In this document: positions 54,222 to 61,295 of the stretch, piece by piece
Layout: each line of letters opens with the position of its first letter
How positions within the stretch are numbered: the stretch's first letter is position 1
NCBI GenBank assembly: GCA_051004015.1
Contig: JBPCKT010000063.1
Span: 124,001 to 188,000 of the forward strand
DNA from: SXOA01 sp051004015
GTDB taxonomy: Bacteria > Planctomycetota > Planctomycetia > Pirellulales > Pirellulaceae
Direction: 5' to 3'
DNA length: 64,000 nucleotides
Made by a program: the position numbers and the translations under genes
Notes under the pieces: generated by a model
Databases searched by the model: none
Seen by the model: only the letters and a program-made list of their open reading frames with translations
What the model was told of the DNA's origin: nothing

Positions 54222-54337
54222 CTCTTAATCTTAATCTTACTCTTAATCTTAATCTTAATCTTAATATTAATCTTAATATTAATCTTAATCTTAATCTTAA
54301 TCTTAATCTTAATCTTAATCTTAATCTTAATCTTACT
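54222..54337 (-). repeat. GATTAA hexanucleotide microsatellite
   Basis: About 19 tandem hexamers (CTTAAT on the plus strand, ATTAAG on the minus strand) with a few substitutions. A spurious frame through it reads alternating Ile/Lys. It lies at the same relative position to the long repeat copy 2 as the shorter tract does to copy 1. Confidence 0.9.
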
Positions 54338-54344
54338 CCCGCTA

Positions 54345-54571
54345 GTCACCGCTCTCGCAACTTCACCCGCCCCCCGCTTAGGGCATTTTATTCACATTTC
54401 TGACATCGTATCTCACAGTCACTTACGACATATTCACTATCTGCAACACTATTAATGTCATGTACTTGCGCTATTCACCTTCGCCGTAAGTCCCTGAATA
54501 AACCATTCAAAACAGCCTTTTACTATTCATCCCCCACGTCGGTTTCGTTGCCCGGTTCGGCCAACCTCGCC
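54345..54571 (-). repeat. long intergenic repeat element, copy 2
   Basis: Inverted counterpart of 23310-23535. Same order of ACTTACGGCG, three GTGAATA words, GTCGTAAGTG and GCGGGTGAAG when read on the minus strand. It lies upstream of the TPR-like gene, which also points along the minus strand. Differences from copy 1 are scattered substitutions and a few short indels. Confidence 0.75.
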
Positions 54572-55153
54572 TGCTCCATTCCCTCCTCTCCCCCTGAGAG
54601 AGGCCGGGCGAGTGTCTCCCGCTCCCGCCGTCTGTCTTCTGCCATTGCCCCTCCGCTTTCCGCTTTCCGCTTTCCGAATTCCGCTTTTCCCCCGTTGAAT
54701 CCAACCCCCCCCGATTCACCACCCCCCTCCCTATACAAAAACGGCCTCCGTGTTGAATTGGCGCTTCCTTAACTCAACACCCTAACTACCAACCCCCCTC
54801 CAAATAGCGTCCGCCTTATTCCTCCCTCCCCCTCCCCCTCCCCCGTGGGAGAGGCCGGGTGAGGGTCTTTCCGCCCTTATTTCGCACCGCGCGCAGCAAA
54901 CCCCCAGTACTGTACGTAAGTGTATATATCAAGTTGGCACAGTCAATAGGTCGGCGCAAAGTTTTTCCGACTTTTCCAAAGTAGGCCGCGAGTCCTCTCC
55001 AGCGGCCAGCAGAATGGAGCGCGAAACGCCGCTCAACGTCGTTACCCGCAAAACGTCAACTCTCGGGGTTCGCCACGGGAGTGGCAGCCTCCTTTTCTTG
55101 CCCGTTGGAGTCCCGCCTTTAGGCGGTCTGCCGAGGCCGTGTCGCGGCGGAAA
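54572..55153. other. intergenic region without recognised gene
   Basis: About 580 bp of pyrimidine-rich DNA (plus strand) that ends in a GCC-rich palindromic repeat. No coding frame with family features was found. The region marks the left edge of the defence hotspot. Confidence 0.5.
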
Positions 55154-55175
55154 CTAAGAGCCGCCTGAAGGCGGG
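55111..55175. repeat. CCGCCTNNAGGCGG palindromes (pair)
   Basis: Two palindromes, CCGCCTTTAGGCGG near 55113 and CCGCCTGAAGGCGG near 55161. The second one supplies the last codons and stop of the ISP 3' fragment. Confidence 0.75.
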
Positions 55176-55687
55176 ACTTGAGCGGTCCATGCGAAGGTGT
55201 CGGCTTTCACCGCGGCGTAGTTGGCGTCGAGCTGGGGGGCAAGGAGGAGGAGGCCAGCGATGCGGCGGATGGTGGCGGTGATGTACGCGATTTCGTCGAC
55301 GGTGAGGGGGCGGCCGAGGAGGGCTTCTTCCCGGTAGGAGAGCCATTTTTTCAGAACCTGGTAGCCGCCGAGCGTGTACTCCCAGACCCGCCGCGGCACG
55401 TTCCCCCAGTAGGCGGCGTCATTCAAATAGATGTCAAACGTATCCGGGCCGAGCAGGTCAATTGCCTCCCGCTGGAGTCCCGCCTTCAGGCGGTCTTCCT
55501 CCGTCGCTCCCCTCGACGAGCCGCCTGAAGGCGGAACTCCAACAGACCGGCTAAAGCCGGGACTCCAACGTGAGAAGGCGGCCCGTTCCTCGGCCGTGAA
55601 CTCGCGGGGGCGGGAATCGCCCGTACTGGGCATGGTGATGCCCCCATTCCCGGCGATTCCCCAGCGGGCGGTGCCACGGCTTATCAA
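55154..55687 (-). pseudogene. type ISP restriction-modification enzyme, C-terminal fragment
   Basis: Minus-strand remnant of the 3' end of a large type ISP enzyme. The diagnostic C-terminal specificity-domain blocks are present: REFTAEERAAF, DTFDIYLNDAAYWGNVP, WEYTLGGYQVLKKWLSYRE, LGRPLTVDEIAYI and LDANYAAVKADTFAW. About 45 residues between AAF and DTFDIYLN come from an inserted block of GCC-rich palindromes, and the last residues (VPPSGGS) come from another copy. No methyltransferase or nuclease core remains in this fragment. The 5' part of the same gene is at 57955-58711. Probably non-functional. Confidence 0.85.
55470..55566. repeat. three palindromes inserted in ISP fragment
   Basis: CCGCCTTCAGGCGG near 55479, CCGCCTGAAGGCGG at 55521 and CCGGCTAAAGCCGG near 55547, joined by GGAGTCC/GACTCCAA words. 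The block is read in frame inside the ISP C-terminal remnant. Confidence 0.8.
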
Positions 55688-55779
55688 CTGATGTCATTCT
55701 CTGTAAGCTTGTCCAGATTTTGGAGTTGGTTTAGAATCACCACCAACCCGATACCAGACTCTTTCTTTCAGGATGATCA

Positions 55780-56691
55780 GTGAGAAAGTCTCCTTCTCCA
55801 GTTCGCCTCCAGACGCTGCTTCTGGACAAAGGACAAATTGATCTCGAAGTGCAGTCGCTCGTGGAGCGAAACAATGGTGTTGCACGCCCTCGCCGCGGGC
55901 GCAAGATCGCATTTGGATGGTATGGCGGCAAATTCAGCCATCTAGATTGGCTATTGCCGTTGCTTCCCGATTGCCATCACTATTGCGAGCCATTTGGTGG
56001 TTCCGGTGCCGTACTCATTAATCGGAAGCCGTCAGCAGTCGAGACGTATAACGATATTGACGGAGAAGTCGTAAATTTCTTTCGGATACTTCGCGATCAA
56101 AAGGAGAGGTTGACGGAGGTGATTGGGCTAACGCCGTTCTCGCGAGAGGAGTTTTTTTTGGCTTGCGAATCACCAAGAGAGCCAATTTCTGGTGTTGAGC
56201 GGGCGAGGCGGTTTTTTATTCGAGCGCGGCAGGTTAGAACTGGACTCGCGCAAACGGCGTCATTGGGGAGGTGGGCGAATTGTAAGGACACCAGCCGCCG
56301 CGGGATGAGCGGCGTGGTTTCGCGGTGGCTTGGAAGCGTCGAGCAACTCCCCGAGATCGCCGAACGCCTCTTGCGAGTTCAAATCGAGAATCGGCCAGCA
56401 CTAGAGTTCGTCGATCTTTACGACGGCAAGGAAACGCTTTTCTATTGCGACCCCCCTTACGCCCATCAATCGCGGGGAGACTCCAAGGCTTATGGCTTTG
56501 AGATGAGTGACTCGGATCACACGCAATTCGCCAAGCGGATGTTCAAAGTCAAAGGGAAAGTCGCGGTATCTGGCTACCGATGCAAGCTTTACGATCAACT
56601 CTTTGGTGAATGGAAGCGCATCGACGCTCCTGAAAAGTTTTGTCATTCTGTAAAACAAGCCCGGCAAGAGTGCCTCTGGATTAACTTCTGA
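55780..56691 (+). CDS. DNA N6-adenine methyltransferase (Dam/D12 class)
   Basis: A 303-aa alpha-class adenine methyltransferase. Motif X is FGWYGGK (45-51), motif I is EPFGGSGAV (70-78), NDIDGEVVNFFR follows, and the catalytic motif IV is DPPY (224-227). A C-terminal block with VKQARQECLWINF is typical of the class. The target sequence is unknown; it presumably protects the site cut by the adjacent SacI-family nuclease. The start is a GTG at 55780 with AGGA about 8 bp upstream. Codon use is AT-richer than the surrounding genes. Confidence 0.92.
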   Translation: MRKSPSPVRLQTLLLDKGQIDLEVQSLVERNNGVARPRRGRKIAFGWYGGKFSHLDWLLPLLPDCHHYCEPFGGSGAVLINRKPSAVETYNDIDGEVVNFFRILRDQKERLTEVIGLTPFSREEFFLACESPREPISGVERARRFFIRARQVRTGLAQTASLGRWANCKDTSRRGMSGVVSRWLGSVEQLPEIAERLLRVQIENRPALEFVDLYDGKETLFYCDPPYAHQSRGDSKAYGFEMSDSDHTQFAKRMFKVKGKVAVSGYRCKLYDQLFGEWKRIDAPEKFCHSVKQARQECLWINF

Positions 56692-56699
56692 GTTCCATT

Positions 56700-56789
56700 G
56701 ATGCGTGGCCTTGCCGCGTTTGACTGTTTGCCGAATTCAAGGATCGCCTTTCAAAAGCAGCGGCAAGAGACGCTGTGGATGAATCAGAC
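56700..56789 (+). pseudogene. possible remnant of a second methyltransferase C-terminus
   Basis: The short stretch after the methyltransferase stop can be read as RIAFQKQRQETLWMN. This echoes the real C-terminus KQARQECLWINF found about 100 bp earlier. It may be the end of a related methyltransferase left by recombination. It is too short to be sure. Confidence 0.35.
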
Positions 56790-57917
56790 ATGGCCAAAAA
56801 GACGAGTAGCCGCAAACAGGGAATCTCCATTGACAAAAAGGCGGCTACGGAAACGCTGGATGAGGTATTTCGCGAAATCGAGGCACGCTTTCGCCACGAT
56901 GGTCAAACATTGCTCGCAGAAAACGACGAACTAAACGAATCGCTAAATATTCTCTTTACTTCCGACACGCAAGCCTATCGCGAAGCCCTTGTCGGTGTTT
57001 GCCTGGCGCGATTGGCGGACTTGCGGATCAATCTCCGTTTGCCGTACGTGAAACAAGCTGAAAACGCATTCAGTGGACGCAGCTTGGACGAGGCAGTGGT
57101 TAATCCGTTCTTCAAGCGACATCGCATTCCGTCGTCGACGGGACCATATCTCAGTGCCATTCGCCGCAATGCAAAATTCTTGCCGGAGCAAGAGGAGCGG
57201 GGCCTTCGGCATATAGACGCCTTTCGCGGCCTTTTGGCCTGTTTGGAACATTTAGAGCAGCTTACAGCCTCTGAAGCCATCAAACAGTTTCTGGGCATTG
57301 TGCTCAATCGGTTTCTGGTTCTTCGCCAGAAATCCGACGTCGTTCTCGTCCGCGTTCAGCGTTTTAGCGTGACTCAGCTCTATACGTTGATTGAAAGTCT
57401 TTTGCAATCCGCGAGCGGCGGACGCTGGCCGGTATTGCTCGCAGGCGCGATGTTCCGCGCAGTGAGTGGCCGATTTGATTTAGGATGGGAGGTTCAATGC
57501 CAAGGCATAAACGTCGCCGACGCACCCTCGGGTGCTGCAGGTGACATAACAGTTAAGGCTGGCGAAAAGATTGTTCTTGCCGCCGAAGTTACAGAACGTC
57601 GCGTCGACAGAACCCGTGTCATTACGACGTTCAATGCGAAGATTGCCGACGCGGAAATCTACGACTACATCTTCTTTGCCGCCCCCGACGACACTTCAGG
57701 GGCAAAGGCGCAGGCGGAGCAGTATTTCGCCCAGGGACGAGACATCAACTTTGTTGACCTCGCGGAGTGGCTGCATCAAATGCTAGTCACGATTGGAGTT
57801 GACGGTCGACAGAAGTTTGTAACGGAAGTGCTCGCCGCACTTGAAGCTCCCTCGACTCCAGGCGCTCTAAAAGTTACTTGGAACAGCGTTGTCACTGGCG
57901 TCGTGAGCGGCCACTAG
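56790..57917 (+). CDS. SacI-family type II restriction endonuclease
   Basis: A 375-aa endonuclease of the SacI family. Diagnostic blocks are VNPFFKRHRIPSSTGPYLSAIRRN, split by the helical region up to residue 150, VQRFSVTQLYTLIESLLQ, LDLGWE-like FDLGWEVQCQGINVADAPSG, and the PD-(D/E)XK-like core with Asp252, Glu266 and Thr268 (GDIT, then LAAEVTERR). FNAKIADAEIYDYIFF and GRDINFVDLAEWL complete the family pattern. It lies 98 bp after the methyltransferase on the same strand. ATG 56790 is used; a GTG at 56775 is an alternative. Cleavage at a GAGCTC-like site is possible but untested. Confidence 0.85.
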   Translation: MAKKTSSRKQGISIDKKAATETLDEVFREIEARFRHDGQTLLAENDELNESLNILFTSDTQAYREALVGVCLARLADLRINLRLPYVKQAENAFSGRSLDEAVVNPFFKRHRIPSSTGPYLSAIRRNAKFLPEQEERGLRHIDAFRGLLACLEHLEQLTASEAIKQFLGIVLNRFLVLRQKSDVVLVRVQRFSVTQLYTLIESLLQSASGGRWPVLLAGAMFRAVSGRFDLGWEVQCQGINVADAPSGAAGDITVKAGEKIVLAAEVTERRVDRTRVITTFNAKIADAEIYDYIFFAAPDDTSGAKAQAEQYFAQGRDINFVDLAEWLHQMLVTIGVDGRQKFVTEVLAALEAPSTPGALKVTWNSVVTGVVSGH

Positions 57918-57954
57918 AACGCTTTTCTTTACTCCGAGGAATGTTTGGGACCGT

Positions 57955-58711
57955 GAGGTATTTGGGGCTTTTTCCCAATCGAACTTGTCCCGTGCGGCGG
58001 CGGCCGCCCGGTGCCAGAGGACCCAGGCGGAGAAGAGGCCGTAGAAGAGAGTTTGGACCAGTGTGGACTGGAAGAACCGCTCCCCCTTTTCGTCGGTGAC
58101 TTGCAGACCGAGGGCGTCTTCCATCGCCTTGCGAACCGTGGCCATCACCTCGTGCGCGGCGGAATGTTCGACCCGGCTGCGGGCATCGCGGGCGTAACTC
58201 GCCAGGAACCAGGCGACATCCTTGGGATCAGTCAGCGGCGCGGGGCGGAGCAGGCAGCGGCGGAAGAAGTCGAGCAGGCGCTCGCCGTGCGCTTCCGCGG
58301 CCTTTTCCGGATGCTGCGCGAGGGACCAGAACTCCTTTTCCGTTTCGGCAAGGCGGTAGTATTCGTGGCGGACGGGTTTCCCTTGATCGTCCCGGCCCAT
58401 CAGCAGGAATTCGCGGTAGTTGGTGACGAGGACCTGGTTGTAGCTTTCCCAGTAGTCCGTGACTTGCTGCGTGTCCGCGATCTTGAGGACGTCCGCTTTC
58501 GGCGGCTTGCACTCGATGGCTCCCCGCGCGGGCTTCTGGCCAGCCGGCGGCGCGTCCGAGCCTTTGGCGATCTGGTCCTTCGTAAACAGGCCGCCATCGG
58601 GCATGCGAGCGCTTCGAGCGGCGAATAGAGGCTGGTTTCCGGCGTCGTCGCCCCCGTGCCGCGGCGGTTGCGACAATCGGCGAGATAGAGGGCCAGCGGA
58701 TGGGTGGACAT
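57955..58711 (-). pseudogene. type ISP restriction-modification enzyme, N-terminal fragment (frameshifted)
   Basis: The 5' remnant of the gene whose 3' end is at 55154-55687. It starts MSTHPLALYLADCRNRRGTG at 58711 and runs in one frame to about 58603. There a deletion of roughly 25 codons shifts into the frame reading MPDGGLFTKDQIAKG. Nuclease-domain and linker blocks follow: RGAIECKPPKAD, VLVTNYREFLLMG, WFLASYARDARSR and STLVQTLFYGLFSAWVLWH. It ends near FDWEKA, where homology stops and the inserted module begins. Both lesions argue that the gene is dead. Confidence 0.85.
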
Positions 58712-58756
58712 GCGTCCTGAACGTAACGGCTGGGAGCGGGAGGGGCAAGAGTGAAG

Positions 58757-58775
58757 AGCCGCCTGAAGGCGGGAC
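58757..58775. repeat. CCGCCTGAAGGCGG palindrome
   Basis: A further copy of the palindrome found at 55161 and 55521, just upstream of the ISP start and head-to-head with the next gene. Confidence 0.75.
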
Positions 58776-58866
58776 TACAGCCGGACGGTCACCAAGTTCC
58801 CGACCCGCCCTCCACGGGCGTGGTACAATTAACCCGAGAAGGGAAAAGTAAAAAGGGGAGAAAATC

Positions 58867-59106
58867 ATGACTTTCCTTGGGCATGTGAAAAACGGCGTGG
58901 TGCTTCTGGACGACGGGGCAACTCTGCCTGAAGGGGCCGAGGTGCGCGTGGAGCTGGCGCCCGCGCGCTCCCCCACACCCGCACCCAAGGAAGCTCCGAC
59001 CTTGTATGACTGCCTCGAATCATTTGTCGGAAAGGCGGAAGGGCTGCCGGCGGACATGTCCGTCAATCTGGATCATTACCTCTATGGGACGCCCAAGCGC
59101 GCATGA
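58867..59106 (+). CDS. small antitoxin-like protein (DUF104-like/VapB-type)
   Basis: A 79-aa protein beginning MTFLGHVKNGVVLLDDGATL, then PEGAEVRVELAP, the beta-strand pattern of small planctomycete antitoxin-like proteins that usually precede a PIN-domain toxin. The C-terminus SFVGKAEGLPADMSVNLDHY is also typical of these. RBS AGGGGAG lies upstream. No PIN toxin follows, so this is an orphan. The next gene encodes a different antitoxin type. Confidence 0.7.
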   Translation: MTFLGHVKNGVVLLDDGATLPEGAEVRVELAPARSPTPAPKEAPTLYDCLESFVGKAEGLPADMSVNLDHYLYGTPKRA

Positions 59107-59197
59107 AACCAGTCTTTGCAGTAGGGCCGTGCCGGAAAGGCAGCAAATCTTGACGCCTCGGATGGTACAATGCTCCCCAGAGCCTTGGAGGATTGCC

Positions 59198-59515
59198 ATG
59201 AACTTGCCAGACTTTCTCACGTTAGACGCCGATGGCCACATTCATGTGACTGGTCACCGGATCGGGTTGCAAGATCTGGTCTACTACTACAACGAGGGGT
59301 ATTCCGCGGAGGCGATGCTGGAAGTTTTTCCCACCTTGTCGCTCGCCACCATTCACAAGGTGATCGGATTTTACTTGGATGACCAGGTGAATGTGGATGC
59401 CTACGTGGTGACGTGTGACGTGGAGATGGACCGGCAGCGCTCCGCCGCGCCGCGGGGACCGGACATGGCGGAACTTCGCCGCCGTCTCGCGGCCAAACAG
59501 GCGGCAAAGGCCTGA
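59198..59515 (+). CDS. DUF433 (VapB45-like) antitoxin-type protein
   Basis: A 105-aa protein with the DUF433 HTH-like core: ITVTG-equivalent HVTGHRIGLQDLVYYYNEGY, AEAMLEVFPTLSLATIHKVIGFYLD. A C-terminal Arg/Ala-rich tail (DMAELRRRLAAKQAAKA) follows. ATG 59198 follows TTGGAGGATT, a good RBS. It is the first gene of a two-gene TA unit; the downstream toxin frame starts 3 bp after its stop but is truncated. Confidence 0.8.
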   Translation: MNLPDFLTLDADGHIHVTGHRIGLQDLVYYYNEGYSAEAMLEVFPTLSLATIHKVIGFYLDDQVNVDAYVVTCDVEMDRQRSAAPRGPDMAELRRRLAAKQAAKA

Positions 59516-59517
59516 CC

Positions 59518-59631
59518 ATGCCGCTGCGCTTCGTGCTGGATGAAAATCAGCGCGGCCCGCTCTGGCGCGCCGTGATCCGGCATAATCAGGCCGGTAGTTA
59601 TCCCCTGGACGTGGTGCGTGTCGGGGATTGA
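59518..59631 (+). pseudogene. truncated PIN-like (DUF5615-type) toxin
   Basis: 37 codons, MPLRFVLDENQRGPLWRAVI, then RHNQAGSYPLDVVRVGD and a stop. It keeps the first strand with the LDEN acidic motif of the toxin family but ends where the rest of the domain (a further 60-80 residues with the second acidic cluster) should be. Likely inactive, leaving the adjacent antitoxin unpaired. Confidence 0.65.
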
Positions 59632-59645
59632 GCCGAGTTTTCTGC

Positions 59646-60512
59646 TCACCCCGCCGATTTGGCAATCGCTTCCTTCGCTACGGCCAGGCAGGCTTTCATC
59701 TCGTCGATGGGGTTGTCGGGGTTGGCTTCGTATTCGAGGGCCAGGGAGCCGTCGGCGGGGAATTTGATTTCGCGGAGGGCTTTGAAGAGGCCGACGACGT
59801 CGAGCTTCCCTTTGCCGATGACGACGTTCTTGCTGGCTTTGCCGAGCTCGACGTCGTCCTTGATGTGGGCCCCGAAGACTCGCGGGCCGAGGGTGCGGAC
59901 CGCCTTCACCGGGTCTTCGCCGCTGCGGAGGAAGTGGCCGCAATCGACGCAAGCCCCGACCCATTTGTGCCGGCCCTTCACCGCCTGCACCACGCTGTCG
60001 ATGCTGTCGTAGAGCTGCCCCGGGCCGTGGTTGTGGATGGCGATCTTGATGTCGTACTCGGCGACCAGCTTGTCCAGGCTGTCGAAGGCGTCTTTCTCCG
60101 GATTGGCCGTGATGACCTTCACCCCCGCCTTCTTGGCGAACTCAAACAGCTTCTTGTTCGCCTCGTGGTCCTTGGTAAAGCCGTGGACCCCGTGGCCGGC
60201 CAGCTTGATGCCGGCGTCCTCGAGGAGCTTGAGGGTTTCCTTGATCTGGTCGTCGCTGGCGTTCGTCGCCAGATGTTTGCCGTAGAACTCGGCGTAGTGC
60301 AGCCCCATCCCCTGGATGTGGCGGATGGCTTCGACAGTGTTGAAGTTCCGCAGCGAGTAGCTCTGCACGCCGAGCGGAAAGCCTCCCCAGGGATCATCCG
60401 CCGCGTTCAGCCCCGCGGCGGAGAGGACGCGGGGAGCATCAAAAAAAGTCGCCCCCGCGGCAGCGGCAGTGGAGAGAGCGAGGAAGCGGCGGCGGGAGAG
60501 GGAGAGGGTCAT
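59646..60512 (-). CDS. Tat-exported sugar phosphate isomerase/epimerase-like TIM barrel
   Basis: A 288-aa xylose-isomerase-like barrel (AP_endonuc_2 type). A Tat signal SRRRFLALSTAAAAGATF (6-23) is followed by FPLGVQSYSLRNFNTVEAI, LHYAEFYGKH, GVHGFTKDHE, IKIAIHNHGPG, GACVDCGHFLRSGED, VFGAHIKD and SLALEYEANPDNP. Metal-site residues Glu, Asp, His and Glu are kept. Exported members are common in planctomycetes and are thought to act on sugar derivatives from polysaccharide breakdown. Confidence 0.9.
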   Translation of the reverse strand: MTLSLSRRRFLALSTAAAAGATFFDAPRVLSAAGLNAADDPWGGFPLGVQSYSLRNFNTVEAIRHIQGMGLHYAEFYGKHLATNASDDQIKETLKLLEDAGIKLAGHGVHGFTKDHEANKKLFEFAKKAGVKVITANPEKDAFDSLDKLVAEYDIKIAIHNHGPGQLYDSIDSVVQAVKGRHKWVGACVDCGHFLRSGEDPVKAVRTLGPRVFGAHIKDDVELGKASKNVVIGKGKLDVVGLFKALREIKFPADGSLALEYEANPDNPIDEMKACLAVAKEAIAKSAG

Positions 60513-60585
60513 GGGGGAAGCTCCGGGAGGGGGAATAGTGAGGTTATTCTACGCTGCGGGTTGGGCGGGGGGAGTGGGGATGGCC

Positions 60586-60954
60586 CTACAGGGGAAGGAC
60601 CCGCACTCGGGTCTTGGCCGCCTCAATGACTACGATAGCACCGCTCAATAGCTCGGGTTCGTACTGCTTCAATGCCGCTAGAACGAGATCGCCGACATGC
60701 TCGGGCAAAACTCGCTGGGTTCGAATTTGCATGACACTTGGTCCGGCGGCGCGTGTCAGGGCGAGAGTGGTGCCGAAGTCCAAATCGTGGGTAAACACCA
60801 GGTGTTTGTTAGTGATGGCCCAGGCCATGATGGTTGCATCTGCCGCATCAATGGGCCCGACACTTGACCAATGGATTGCGGTCCATCCGGAGCCATTGAG
60901 CAGAGTGACCCACTCCTGCGACAGGTTCATGTCCACCACGATGGCGAGGCTCAT
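60586..60954 (-). CDS. PIN-like toxin of DUF5615/VapC45 type
   Basis: A 122-aa putative ribonuclease toxin. PIN-like acidic positions are visible: VVDMNLSQEW (Asp8), VGPIDAADATIMAWA and VFTHDLDFGTTLA. The chain is full length for the family. Its start codon overlaps the antitoxin stop as ATGA, so the pair is translationally coupled. With the antitoxin it forms an apparently intact TA module. Confidence 0.85.
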   Translation of the reverse strand: MSLAIVVDMNLSQEWVTLLNGSGWTAIHWSSVGPIDAADATIMAWAITNKHLVFTHDLDFGTTLALTRAAGPSVMQIRTQRVLPEHVGDLVLAALKQYEPELLSGAIVVIEAAKTRVRVLPL

Positions 60955-61178
60955 GAGAGAACGAGATCCTCTTCGCGCTCCTCAAGCCGCCAGGCGGCAT
61001 AAGCCAGGGCATCGTCCAGGTCTTGCGGCTCCAGGTGAGGGTAGGCCTCAAGGATCCGCTCGCGCGAGCTTCCCGTCGCGATCAAGCCAACCACCGTTCC
61101 CACGGTGATCCGTGTTCCGCGGATGCACGGCTTGCCCCCCATGACTCTGGGATCGTGGGTGATTCGCTCAAATTTCAT
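60951..61178 (-). CDS. DUF433 antitoxin (VapB45-like)
   Basis: A 75-aa DUF433 protein with the canonical form FERITHDPRVMGGKPCIRGT, RITVGTVVGLIATGSSRERI and YPHLEPQDLDDALAYAAWR. It has an HTH-like core that binds the toxin and probably its own promoter. It is the upstream partner of the DUF5615-type toxin with a 4-bp overlap. It differs clearly from the longer DUF433 protein at 59198, so the two are not a recent duplication. Confidence 0.9.
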   Translation of the reverse strand: MKFERITHDPRVMGGKPCIRGTRITVGTVVGLIATGSSRERILEAYPHLEPQDLDDALAYAAWRLEEREEDLVLS

Positions 61179-61295
61179 TGTCTGCTCCTACAAGACACAT
61201 CGGCACTTTGAGTTTGTATTACAAGTATCATCTGCCTCGCATTAGAAGTCCATTCCGGCGTGGAGCGCATGTCCGCTCACGGAGTGAGCGGACTA

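Larger units (their letters stand above)
55690..57954 (+). other. restriction-modification module inserted in the type ISP gene
   Basis: Approximate limits of foreign DNA between the two ISP fragments. It holds an adenine methyltransferase and a SacI-family endonuclease on the plus strand, opposite to the ISP gene. GC content is visibly lower than the flanks. About 650 residues of the ISP protein are missing at this site, so the event replaced or was followed by loss of ISP sequence. No transposase, integrase or clear target duplication was seen. Confidence 0.75.

Noticed and set aside
54225..54340. Possible CRISPR array at the hexanucleotide tract
   Set aside because: The units are contiguous 6-mers without spacers. 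No cas genes are present. The VapD-like gene at 18859 is only fold-related to Cas2.
54089..54349. A frame encoding alternating Ile-Lys residues
   Set aside because: It is just the translation of the hexanucleotide repeat and runs into the neighbouring gene's start region.
55780..57917. Transposon carrying the R-M genes
   Set aside because: No transposase, terminal inverted repeat or target duplication could be recognised at the junctions. Recombination or replacement is more likely.
57867..59066. A single 399-codon minus-strand gene
   Set aside because: The upstream third (58605-59066) is read-through in a frame without family features and antisense to a small antitoxin-like gene. The true ISP N-terminus is in another frame starting at 58711.
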